From Saprospiraceae bacterium (GTDB lineage Bacteria > Bacteroidota > Bacteroidia > Chitinophagales > Saprospiraceae), in the NCBI GenBank assembly GCA_016714445.1, contig JADJNF010000001.1:1116001-1180000 (forward strand): a stretch of DNA of 64,000 bases, in the 5' to 3' direction. Every line of letters starts with the position of its first letter. Within the stretch, counting starts at the first letter, position 1. Positions 49,039 to 58,205 of this stretch are shown one piece after another. The notes beneath the pieces were generated by a model that saw nothing but the letters and a program-made list of their open reading frames with translations, made no database searches and was not told the DNA's origin. Made by a program: the position numbers and the translations under genes.

Positions 49039-51570
49039 TTAAAAATCAATTCTCAATCTTACATTAATTCGTCTCCCGGTCAGATTATTTGGCAAAGCAT
49101 ATTCTTCATTGGTCAAGGTTTTGATCCAATTTACCGAAGCCTGATTTGATATCTGAAGGAGATTAAATGCTTCCAAACTTATCCAGCTATTTTGTGCAAA
49201 CCTAAGTGGATGATTTGGCTTTCTCTTTATCCATTCTGCTTTCCACAACTGAAAAGAAAATCCTACATCTATCCTGTGATAAGGTTTTAGTCTGAAAAAA
49301 TTTCTGAATTCTGTATTGTTTTCACGCGGACCATAAGGCAAACCAGTTCCTACAGAAAAATTCAAATTAACCTTTACATTTTCATTTCGCGGCAGATAAT
49401 CCTGAAAAAACATATTTATTGTCATCAATTGGTCCGTAGGTCTTGGGACATCATTGACTATGACAGGTACCCGCACTGAATCTACCACTTCATATCGCAG
49501 ATGGTTAACACCATTTAATTTTTCTCTGGCAGATAAAAATGAAAAATTTATCCATGATTCAGCTCCAGGAACAAATTCGCCGTTGATCCGAAAATCCCAA
49601 CCTACGATATAACCTGTGCTGTTATTTTCGCCTGCATATCTGATACGTACATTGTCCAATTCATAAGATACCATATCAGTTAATTTTTTATAGTAGATTT
49701 CTGATATTATCCTAAATGGTCTGTTGCTCACTTTTTCCCAGGTAAAATCATAAGACAACCCAGCTACAATATGGGTCGACTTTTGAGATTTCAGCTCTGT
49801 GTTTATACTGCCATCCGGTCTTCTCATTTCCCTGTATAATGGTACCTGATTGTAAATGCCTCCAGCCAGCTTAAATGAAATGTCATTTTTCCATTGTAAT
49901 GGTTTGAACAATAATTGCACCCTGGGACTGACAAATATTTCATCGCTCAAGGATCTGTAAGTACCTCTTATGCCGCCGGATATTTTCAACTCAGAATTGG
50001 CATTTTTGATTGTAAATCCGTCTTGTAAAAAGACCTGTACTCTGTCATTTCTGATAATATTTTGAGATTTCAGCACACGTGAGAGTTGAATTTCTTCTTC
50101 TCTATATGGAAGAGAATAACCTGCTGAATCAAGTCTTTCCCATTCATTCAGTTTATCATCAAACTCTTCTGACTGATATTTGAGTCCCCATTGTATAAAG
50201 TGTAATTTTTCATTTGACCCGCTTTTGCTTGTCTGCAATTCCAAACCACCTTTGTACTCAATATTATATATGGTATTATATAGAAAATTTCTGGTATATG
50301 TATGTTGTGTGCCTGTACCCAAAACAGCTATTTCCTGCCCTGTATTATCCCCTAATGATGTTTCAATTTGTGATAATCTGTAATAACCGAGTATATCAAA
50401 TTTTTCTTCCTCAGACGCTTTGTAGGACGATGCGAGCAATTTCATATATAATGGATTCTTTTTTCTCTCCGGCACATAAGTCAAAGATATTCCCCCCATA
50501 CCATACCTGAAATTATCACTTTCCTGTCCTTCAAAAAGAGTATTAAGTTCTAGTTGAAAATCAATGGTGCCTTTTTTACTTTTACCCGATGACGGTTGAA
50601 AGTTATATTGACTTCCATTATAATTGGCAATTAAACCTACCTGAAATTCTTTTGTGATCTCATAACTCAAAAAAGCCTGAATATCAGTAAATGAAGGAAC
50701 ATATTCCCCTTTTATATCCGAACTACCAAGCAAATAGGCATTGGTTTTGTATCTTGCGCCGACCAGGTAACGAAACTTGTTATAAGCATTTGCACCTATT
50801 CTCTTACTTCCTTCAAAATGAGCTGAGGCACCCAATAAACTGGCTGTAACACTGGCACGAAAATCTTCCGGTCTCTTATACCTGATATCCAGGACAGAAG
50901 ACATTTTATCCCCGTATTTACTTTCAAATCCACCTGATGAAAACTCAAGATCCCGTATCATATCAATGTTTGGAAAACTTAGGCCTTCTTGTTGGCCACT
51001 TCTGATTAGTTGCGGTCTGAAAATTTCAAAGTCATTGACATAAATCAGGTTTTCATCATAGTTACCACCTCGTACATTGTACTGTGATGTCAACTCACCT
51101 CCAGCACCGGCACTGACTCCCAATGCAATGTGTGGTAAAACACTTTCAAAATTGCCGGAAGCAGTGGGTAAAATTTTCAATTCCGTTACGTCTTCTCTTA
51201 CCATTCCCACATCTTCTATTTTACCAGCTCTAACCACTATTTCCAAATCTGAAGCTTTGGGCACCATCTTTACATTTATATTCCGCTTTTGACCTGATAT
51301 CATCGCCTCTACACTTACGGTGAGATCTGAGTATCCCAATCGGGAGAATTTTAATGTAATTTTTTTATCCTGCTCTACTACAATTTTGTATTGGCCATTA
51401 TTATCAGATTCTGTTGCATTGGAAGTGCCATCTACGTAAACAGTGACATAATCTATTCCTTTATTGGTGTCAATGTCTCTCACCACACCAAAAACAACGC
51501 TAGTTTGTCCAATGACAAAAGCAGACAAAACAATAATCCAAATCCCCGTTAAAAACCATCTTATTTGCAT
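49039..51570 (-). CDS. TonB-dependent receptor with carboxypeptidase-like N-terminal domain
   Basis: 843 residues. Signal (about 1-22), carboxypeptidase-like beta-sandwich (about 25-105, FGVVRDIDTNKGIDYVTVY), plug (about 110-235, with SQYNVRGGNYDENLIYVNDF) and a barrel ending RINVRLRIDF. No SusD lies next to it. The ligand is unknown. Downstream is the HExxH lipoprotein, suggesting uptake of peptides or peptide-bound ligands, which is inference. Confidence 0.9.
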   Translation of the reverse strand: MQIRWFLTGIWIIVLSAFVIGQTSVVFGVVRDIDTNKGIDYVTVYVDGTSNATESDNNGQYKIVVEQDKKITLKFSRLGYSDLTVSVEAMISGQKRNINVKMVPKASDLEIVVRAGKIEDVGMVREDVTELKILPTASGNFESVLPHIALGVSAGAGGELTSQYNVRGGNYDENLIYVNDFEIFRPQLIRSGQQEGLSFPNIDMIRDLEFSSGGFESKYGDKMSSVLDIRYKRPEDFRASVTASLLGASAHFEGSKRIGANAYNKFRYLVGARYKTNAYLLGSSDIKGEYVPSFTDIQAFLSYEITKEFQVGLIANYNGSQYNFQPSSGKSKKGTIDFQLELNTLFEGQESDNFRYGMGGISLTYVPERKKNPLYMKLLASSYKASEEEKFDILGYYRLSQIETSLGDNTGQEIAVLGTGTQHTYTRNFLYNTIYNIEYKGGLELQTSKSGSNEKLHFIQWGLKYQSEEFDDKLNEWERLDSAGYSLPYREEEIQLSRVLKSQNIIRNDRVQVFLQDGFTIKNANSELKISGGIRGTYRSLSDEIFVSPRVQLLFKPLQWKNDISFKLAGGIYNQVPLYREMRRPDGSINTELKSQKSTHIVAGLSYDFTWEKVSNRPFRIISEIYYKKLTDMVSYELDNVRIRYAGENNSTGYIVGWDFRINGEFVPGAESWINFSFLSAREKLNGVNHLRYEVVDSVRVPVIVNDVPRPTDQLMTINMFFQDYLPRNENVKVNLNFSVGTGLPYGPRENNTEFRNFFRLKPYHRIDVGFSFQLWKAEWIKRKPNHPLRFAQNSWISLEAFNLLQISNQASVNWIKTLTNEEYALPNNLTGRRINVRLRIDF

Positions 51571-51875
51571 AGATAATATTAGATATGCTATAAAAACGTT
51601 AAAAAAGTAAATTATAGTCTAATTTGAGTTAACAGTAAACATATAATCACCACTTTTATTTGAAATTGAAATGTTCACTACAATATTAGTTATGTTCAAT
51701 GAGTACCGACTGGCTATATTTCCATGATTCAAAACTAAGTTTTATTTAGATTATCTTCCTGTAAAAGATTCGTGATAAAATCAATCGCTGGAAATAGACA
51801 CTCAATTTTAGCTGTTTACCATGAAGCTTCTTTATCATCTTCTCCCAAATCAAATTTTATTCAAAAATTCAAAAT
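51571..51875. other. Intergenic region between receptor and rpe
   Basis: 305 AT-rich bases. The minus strand carries TAGTTTTG (51737-51730), a -7-type box without -33 partner, 160 bases before the receptor start. Nothing else found. Confidence 0.3.
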
Positions 51876-52550
51876 TCAGGCATATAATCCTGAGATACCT
51901 AGATTTTTCAACGCATAAATAGCCAATTGTGGATTTTCAGCTTTAAATACACTGTTCCCGGCCACAAGTACATCAGCGCCTGCCTGGAGTATACTTTCAG
52001 CATTCTGCAACCCTACCCCTCCATCTATTTCAATCCTGGTACTCAAATTTTTTGTAATGATCATCTCTTTGAGTTCCTTAATTTTATTCAGCGTATGATA
52101 AATAAATTTTTGTGCACCAAATCCAGGGTTTACACTCATTATGATTACCAAATCCAGATCTTCAAGTATATCAGACAAAAAAGTCACAGGCGTATGAGGA
52201 TTTAATGCAACTCCCGCATTTGCTCCTGTGGACTTAATAAGTTGAATTGTTCTATGTAAATGTGTGCATGCTTCCAAATGAACACTGATATTGTCAGCCC
52301 CGGCAGCTCTTATAGCTTGTATATACCGATCAGGCTGTTCTATCATCAGATGTACATCAAGTGGTTTGATGCTATATTTTTTCATTGTGGCAATGATATC
52401 CGGACCAAATGAAATATTAGGTACAAACATCCCATCCATAACATCGACATGCAACCAGTCGGCATCAGTGCCATTGACCATTTCAATTTCTGATTTCAAA
52501 TTTCCGAAATCAGCAGCCAGTACAGAAGGAGCGATAAGATGGTGACCCAT
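51876..52550 (-). CDS. rpe: Ribulose-phosphate 3-epimerase
   Basis: 224 residues, complete TIM barrel. Start region APSVLAADFGNLKSEI, metal-binding ADWLHVDVMDGMFVPNISFG (near 31-50), LDVHLMIEQPDRYI, the Asp-containing MSVNPGFGAQKFI and phosphate site EIDGGVGLQN and VAGNSVFKA. It interconverts ribulose 5-phosphate and xylulose 5-phosphate in the pentose phosphate pathway. A good -7 box lies just upstream. Confidence 0.96.
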   Translation of the reverse strand: MGHHLIAPSVLAADFGNLKSEIEMVNGTDADWLHVDVMDGMFVPNISFGPDIIATMKKYSIKPLDVHLMIEQPDRYIQAIRAAGADNISVHLEACTHLHRTIQLIKSTGANAGVALNPHTPVTFLSDILEDLDLVIIMSVNPGFGAQKFIYHTLNKIKELKEMIITKNLSTRIEIDGGVGLQNAESILQAGADVLVAGNSVFKAENPQLAIYALKNLGISGLYA

Positions 52551-52568
52551 GATGTATTTTTAACAGGT

Positions 52569-52576
52569 CAAAGGTA
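52569..52576 (-). promoter_or_regulatory. -7 box TACCTTTG upstream of rpe
   Basis: The minus strand reads TACCTTTG at 52576-52569, a perfect TAnnTTTG box, 18 bases before the rpe ATG (52550). The same octamer serves the boxes at 44629 and 45250. Confidence 0.45.
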
Positions 52577-52618
52577 TTGAATTATTCATTCTAAAAAAAA
52601 CATTAAATACAAGGATAA

Positions 52619-52660
52619 AAAACACAAGTACAATAATAGACATGATTGTACTTGTGTTTT
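52619..52660 (-). terminator. Strong hairpin terminator of the PKD protease gene
   Basis: 16-base perfect arms (AAAACACAAGTACAAT and its complement) with a ten-base loop, 32 bases after the stop of the protease gene. On the minus strand the stem is followed by a U-rich stretch. It insulates the protease from rpe. Confidence 0.8.
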
Positions 52661-52691
52661 AGTTTGTAGGCCTGCTTTAATTCAGATAGCA

Positions 52692-55600
52692 TTATCTTGC
52701 AATAACAATCCGTTGATTTATCTTCCTGCTACCATTATCCAGAATAAGGAAATACAGCCCATCATTCAAAAACCTTAAATCAAATCTTTCGGAATAGTCA
52801 CTTCCTGAGACAAACATTGATTTTCTGTATACATTGCGACCCAGTACGTCTAATATTTTTACATTGTACTCTCCTTCAGTCAAAGACTTAGCGATTAAAT
52901 TGAATTCTCCGTCACCGGGATTTGGTACAATTATGAGTTTACCAGCTACAATCAAATCTTCAGATGACGAAATAAGTACGTTTACTTCTCTTTGGAAAGT
53001 ATCTTTTCCACACATGTTTTCAACTATAAGAGTGACTGTATATATTCCACTTTTTGTGTAGGTATGAAGTGGATTTTTCTCTGAGCTCGTGCTCTCATCT
53101 CCAAAATTCCATAGTACTGATGTTTCGCCCGAACCTGTATAGTTGAATTGTACATTTCCTGAAGAAGGCAAATCATACGTAAAAAGCCCTGTGGGTCCGG
53201 TCCCGATATTTATTGAAGAAACTATAGTGTCTGAACCTAAAGAATTGCTTACAATCAAAGTAATTTCGTATGTTCCTTTTTGATTAAAAATCACCTTTGG
53301 ATTTGAATCTGAAGAAACTGCCGGAATACCACCTTCGAATGACCAGTGATAATTAGCCGCATTCTTTGATTCATTTTCAAAAACCACTTCATTACCTGAA
53401 CACAAAATGCTATTATTGTTAAACTTCAAAATAGCTTCCGGAAAAATATTGATCAATACTTCCACAGTATCTGATATAACCTGTCCGCATTGATTTTTAC
53501 TGGTCAGATAAACAAAATAGTTGCCATTTTCGGGGGCACTGAAGGTGATGTTTTGTCCTTCGAATTGATTTGTCAAACCATCACTGTATATTGACCACAT
53601 CAGTTCATTGTTAAGTGATCCGGTACTTTGCAAAATAACTCTATTGGAATCCACTACAACGGAATATGATGCATCAGGTAATGATACAACTTTGACATAT
53701 TCATCAATAAGTACATTGCCTTCACCTACCAGATTTGTTACCACGAGCGAAACCGAATAATTTCCCGGTTGGTCATATTTGACCACAGGATTTCGCAAGG
53801 TGGATGTGGCAGGAGTTCCTCCATCAAATACCCAATTCCATGCTGTAACAGAAGGAGATGATTGACTTGTAAACTGCACATTGGATGAAGGACATATCGT
53901 ATTTGCCGAAGATGTAAATCCAGCCGTGGGCAACAATTGAATTAAAATATCTTTAATTTTAGTAGTCATGCCGCATCCATTTGAATCGCTCAATGTAACT
54001 GTGAAAGTACCCTGAGCATTGTAAGTATGCGTTGGATTTACTGAAGTAGAAGTCTGACCATCTCCAAAATTCCATAATGCATTTGTACCGTTTACTACGT
54101 TTTGAGTAAAATTTACTGTGTAACCATTGACAGCAGTTTCAAAAGATATGGTTGGTTTGTGATTTACAACTACAAGATTGTCCGCAAGGATTTGATCTGA
54201 TCCATTTGCATTTGAAACAATAAGTGAAATATCATACACTCCTGAAACCGGAAATGTAACTTCAGGATTTGGCTCAGTGGAAGTAGATGGTATTCCTCCC
54301 TCAAAAGACCAAAGATAAGTAACTGGACCTAAGGTAGATGTATTTTGAAATTGAACTCGTTCGCCTTCGCAAATAGTAGCAGAATTGGCAGGCAAAAAAG
54401 ATGCCACTGGTGGTAATGCTACTACAATTTCCTGCATAATATTATTTGATCCGCATTCGTTGGATAAGGAAAGTGTGACATTATATATACCATTATCATT
54501 ATAAATATGAACAGGATTTATTTCAGAACTTTGCGCTCCATCACCAAAATCCCATGATAATGTATTGTAAAACTGACTTTCATCAGCAAATGAAAAAACT
54601 GTACCTTCCTGGCTATAACTAAAGTTAGCAATTGGCTCCGGAAAAACATCGATATAATTAGATTTAACCAAAGTCACATTTCCAAAACTGTTAAAAACTT
54701 CTAATTTTACATTGTGCAGACCAGGTTGACTATACATCACAACAGGTGAAGATGTGGTAGATGTTGCAGGTATTCCTCCTTCAAAGGTCCATAAATAAGT
54801 CTCCGCATTGGTTGAAAAATTACTGAAATTTACTGACAAAGGTCCGCAACCTGAAGTAGTATTAGCTAAAAAATCTGCAAAAGGTAAAAATGCTATGGTA
54901 ATTGGATAAGTAATCTGTCTGGTTCCACATAGATTGCTTACGGTCAAAGTAACGTTATACGTACCATTGACAGCATACTGATGTACAGGATTTATTGTTC
55001 CGTTTTGTGAGGTTCCATCGCCAAAATTCCATGATATGCTGTTTTGAAATCCTCCCTGAAAAACAAATGATGCATTGGAACCATTAATATTAACTATAAA
55101 ATCTGCTACCGGAAGTGGCGATACTGTTATGTAATCCACTTTAGTTTCGATGGCATTACCCGCATCATTAAAGGCCTCCAAAACTACAGCAAATGTGCCG
55201 GGAGTACTATACAAAACCGTTGGGTTGAAATCATTGGAAGTGCCTGGATTTCCTCCGGGAAAAGTCCATTGATAAAAAGTAGCATTTTCGGATAAATTAG
55301 AAAAATTGACAGTCAGAGGCTGACAGCCGGTATTTTGATTGGAAGTAAAGTTTGCTCTTGGCAAAACAGAGATAGTGACCGGAAAAGTAATGCTATTAGT
55401 TCCACAAGCATTTGTAACATGCAATGTCACATTGAAGGTACCATTTTGTGTATATGTGTGTTGAGGATTTGGCAAATTAGAAATTGCCGAACCGTCTCCA
55501 AAATCCCAGGAATATGAAGTTACTGAAGTTCCTGTATAAGTAAATTGTACATTATTATCGTTGGCATTGACATTGAAAATGAAATTTGGACTCGGAAGTG

Positions 55601-57026
55601 GGATTGCATTTACTGTAACAGGCTGTGTAATATTATTTGTCCCAAAGTTATTGATGGCCTGTAGAGTCACCTGATACTGTCCTGATGATGGATATGTCAC
55701 TGTCGGTGATGCTGCTGTTGATGAAGATGGCGTCCCACCTGGAAATGACCATATTCTGCTGGTAGAACCCACTGATTGATCACTAAACTGTACACTCACC
55801 GGCGCACAAGTCAATGATGTATTGTAACTAAAGTTTGCTGTTGGAGCTACGCCACTTGAACAAGCAGAAAGACAAGATATATTTAGGTAATAACTTTGGA
55901 TCTCTGAAACAGATGTTGATGACCAGGTATTGGATGTACTTACCGATGGAGCCATAATATCAGAATTATGTGATGCATCAAAATTGTGTCCAATTTCATG
56001 AGAAACAAGACATCTTTTTAATTGAGCATTTGAACTAAAGTCCTGAAGTGCGTTATATCTACTTCCTGTACAAACCCCAGGCTTCCACGCTATCCCAATG
56101 GTGCCTCCGTTAAAGTCTCTTCTTGTCCACACCGATGCTACATCATGAACAGAAGAAAAACCTGATGGTCCCCAAGCTCTAAAACTATTTAGTAATGTAC
56201 CTGCATCCGTACTCGTTGTCCATGGATCACAAGTAGAACAATTAGATACCCATTGTTCCACAAGTAAAAATTGAATTTCGTCAGCAAAGTCATTATCATA
56301 ATTGGTCTGCACATTATTTAATACACCTATATTATGATTTTCTACTCCGGTAACGCTACCATAGCCGCTTACCATAGAGAAATCAGATGCTATAGCATAC
56401 TCCACTTTAAAACATCCACCAGGCATTCTGCTGCCTGAGTTATTTTGATGTGATGGTTGAATTTTTTGTTTTTCATCCATGTATTGTTCATATCCACACA
56501 CTTTTTCCTCTCCCGGGATGATATCATTTATGCTATACATGACAAATTTATTTTTTTGTCCGGAATTCACAAAATGATATAAAGGCTCAATAAAATATGT
56601 GTTTTGACCCAATCTAATGAAACCATAAATAAAGTCATTATTAAACGTAAGACTTACTTGACTGCTTGCTACACCTTCCACGGAGCCTTGCATGGGTAAA
56701 GCAGTTGTGCCTCTTTTTTGACTCAAGCCATTTTCATTAGACGTTACAAGCAAATATTGAGGAGATATAATTCCACTGTTTTCCAGTAAGAGATTCCACT
56801 CAGCTTGTTCATTTATTTTTAATTTTACAGCATTCCCTCTGGTAGAAGAAATTATATTATGGTGTACTGCTGCTGCATCAATATCCAAAATTTCATAATT
56901 ATAAAACATTTTGTCCAGTTCAGCAAACTTTACCAGCTGCTGACCTTGTGTAATACTGATATAAAAAGTGGAAAAAATAAAAGTGATGAAAAAGTTAAGA
57001 GCTACTTTCCTGAAATTTAAACACAT
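52692..57026 (-). CDS. Secreted reprolysin-type metalloprotease with twelve PKD domains and T9SS tail
   Basis: 1444 residues. Signal (about 1-29), propeptide-like region to about 205, zinc protease domain with HEIGHNFDASH (343-353) and the Met-turn Met358 in DIMAP, as in reprolysin-like M12B enzymes. Twelve PKD domains (about 396-1345) alternate strictly between two types: one with W-x-F-x-G-G-x-P and a Cys near its start, the other with W-x-F-G-D-G and a CG near its end. The last 80 residues, IIVPNPGDGEFNL through FDLRFLNDGLYFLILDNGS, are a type A T9SS C-terminal sorting domain. It is probably released or anchored at the cell surface and degrades protein. The strong hairpin at 52619 follows. 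Confidence 0.93.
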   Translation of the reverse strand: MCLNFRKVALNFFITFIFSTFYISITQGQQLVKFAELDKMFYNYEILDIDAAAVHHNIISSTRGNAVKLKINEQAEWNLLLENSGIISPQYLLVTSNENGLSQKRGTTALPMQGSVEGVASSQVSLTFNNDFIYGFIRLGQNTYFIEPLYHFVNSGQKNKFVMYSINDIIPGEEKVCGYEQYMDEKQKIQPSHQNNSGSRMPGGCFKVEYAIASDFSMVSGYGSVTGVENHNIGVLNNVQTNYDNDFADEIQFLLVEQWVSNCSTCDPWTTSTDAGTLLNSFRAWGPSGFSSVHDVASVWTRRDFNGGTIGIAWKPGVCTGSRYNALQDFSSNAQLKRCLVSHEIGHNFDASHNSDIMAPSVSTSNTWSSTSVSEIQSYYLNISCLSACSSGVAPTANFSYNTSLTCAPVSVQFSDQSVGSTSRIWSFPGGTPSSSTAASPTVTYPSSGQYQVTLQAINNFGTNNITQPVTVNAIPLPSPNFIFNVNANDNNVQFTYTGTSVTSYSWDFGDGSAISNLPNPQHTYTQNGTFNVTLHVTNACGTNSITFPVTISVLPRANFTSNQNTGCQPLTVNFSNLSENATFYQWTFPGGNPGTSNDFNPTVLYSTPGTFAVVLEAFNDAGNAIETKVDYITVSPLPVADFIVNINGSNASFVFQGGFQNSISWNFGDGTSQNGTINPVHQYAVNGTYNVTLTVSNLCGTRQITYPITIAFLPFADFLANTTSGCGPLSVNFSNFSTNAETYLWTFEGGIPATSTTSSPVVMYSQPGLHNVKLEVFNSFGNVTLVKSNYIDVFPEPIANFSYSQEGTVFSFADESQFYNTLSWDFGDGAQSSEINPVHIYNDNGIYNVTLSLSNECGSNNIMQEIVVALPPVASFLPANSATICEGERVQFQNTSTLGPVTYLWSFEGGIPSTSTEPNPEVTFPVSGVYDISLIVSNANGSDQILADNLVVVNHKPTISFETAVNGYTVNFTQNVVNGTNALWNFGDGQTSTSVNPTHTYNAQGTFTVTLSDSNGCGMTTKIKDILIQLLPTAGFTSSANTICPSSNVQFTSQSSPSVTAWNWVFDGGTPATSTLRNPVVKYDQPGNYSVSLVVTNLVGEGNVLIDEYVKVVSLPDASYSVVVDSNRVILQSTGSLNNELMWSIYSDGLTNQFEGQNITFSAPENGNYFVYLTSKNQCGQVISDTVEVLINIFPEAILKFNNNSILCSGNEVVFENESKNAANYHWSFEGGIPAVSSDSNPKVIFNQKGTYEITLIVSNSLGSDTIVSSINIGTGPTGLFTYDLPSSGNVQFNYTGSGETSVLWNFGDESTSSEKNPLHTYTKSGIYTVTLIVENMCGKDTFQREVNVLISSSEDLIVAGKLIIVPNPGDGEFNLIAKSLTEGEYNVKILDVLGRNVYRKSMFVSGSDYSERFDLRFLNDGLYFLILDNGSRKINQRIVIAR

Positions 57027-57352
57027 ATAAATTAAAATATTTAACGAAGTAAAATAAAATGACTTGCAAAGAAAAACAATTTTAATTAACTTTCAGAATG
57101 AAAAAATAATATTTATTTTGGCAATAATAAATCTGTTCGAAATCATTCTAAAAGTTTGAACTCAAAATATTAGGTTTTTTAAAAATTTTTATTTGCCAAT
57201 CTATTGATAATGAGTATAATTGAGCATAAAAATTAGAAGAACAAACTCACCTCGATTCAAAAATTCAAAGTTACCCCAAACAAATATTCAGTTAAATTTT
57301 TTTCATCGATTGAACCAAAGTTGACTCTATAAACCAATACATTATATTACAA
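57027..57352. other. Intergenic region between the protease and ferritin genes
   Basis: 326 bases, very AT-rich. No perfect -7 box for the protease gene on the minus strand and no structured element. Short A/T runs only. Confidence 0.3.
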
Positions 57353-57886
57353 TTATTCTCCTTTTTCCATGGCCTCTGCTGCTACTACCTGCAAATTGAT
57401 TTTTTCAACTTCTTTATCAATATAATACAAACTTTGTCCGCCTTCTCCTATTACTTTTATTCTATCCATGATTGTTCGAATAACTGCTTCTTCTTCTCTT
57501 TGCTCATCAACATACCACTGTAGAAAATGCTGGGTATTATAATCATTCTCATCCTGTGCAAGTTTGAGCAAATTGTGAATTGACAATGTCACGCTTCTTT
57601 CCTGCTCGAAAACTTTCTGAAATGCTTCCTGAATACTGGTGTAATTTATTGGTGGCTGAGCTATTGCAGGTGTAATGGGCAGGACACCTGACTCACTCAT
57701 GTATTCGTATAATTTGAGCATGTGAAATCTTTCTTCATCCGATTGGCGGATAAAAAACTTTTTACATCCTTCCAGCGCCTGATCATCACACCAATAAGCC
57801 AGGGCTAGATAAAAATTGGATGCATAACCTTCATAACTAATCTGATTATTGATGGCCTGTTGCATCTGAGGACTGAGATCTATCAT
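57353..57886 (-). CDS. Bacterial non-haem ferritin
   Basis: 177 residues, four-helix bundle. Ferroxidase residues are visible in ISYEGYASNFYLALAYWCDD (Glu and Tyr), the EERFHMLKLYEYM helix (E-x-x-H) and VDEQREEEAVI. It oxidises Fe2+ and stores iron in the 24-mer core. FtnA-like in length. A single gene between two long intergenic regions. Confidence 0.93.
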   Translation of the reverse strand: MIDLSPQMQQAINNQISYEGYASNFYLALAYWCDDQALEGCKKFFIRQSDEERFHMLKLYEYMSESGVLPITPAIAQPPINYTSIQEAFQKVFEQERSVTLSIHNLLKLAQDENDYNTQHFLQWYVDEQREEEAVIRTIMDRIKVIGEGGQSLYYIDKEVEKINLQVVAAEAMEKGE

Positions 57887-58205
57887 AATATCTGATTTTT
57901 TTATTTTCAGAGAATAACCTTCGAAAGATTAAAATGGTTTGATTAAATATCCAGGATGATACAATTTAGAATAAATCTATTTCCAGCTTTCTTTTTAAAA
58001 CACTTTAAAATAAAATCCATGGACAAATTTAAAAAACGAAATACCAAAAATTGACATTATAAATACTAAAGAAGTGCAAAAAATATTACAAATATAAATT
58101 TCCATAATATTTAATCTCAGTTTTTTCAAATAATTTAATATCTTTGCTTTCATTAATATTGAATACGGTAACCCACAAATTATCAATAAAATTTAGGTGC
58201 ATATC
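57887..58205. other. Divergent promoter region between ferritin and the giant surface protein
   Basis: AT-rich. The promoter box TATCTTTG for the plus-strand gene is at 58139-58146. No certain box for ferritin (the minus strand reads TAATCTTTCG at 57930-57921). The reading frame 57995-58186 is not protein-like. No RNA gene. Confidence 0.35.
58139..58146 (+). promoter_or_regulatory. -7 box TATCTTTG of the giant surface-protein gene
   Basis: Perfect TAnnTTTG box 59 bases before the ATG at 58206; no -33 TTG at the standard distance. Confidence 0.4.

Noticed and set aside
57995..58186. 63-codon minus-strand frame between ferritin and the surface gene
   Set aside because: It overlaps the promoter of the plus-strand gene and is a run of Ile/Phe/Lys from AT-rich DNA.
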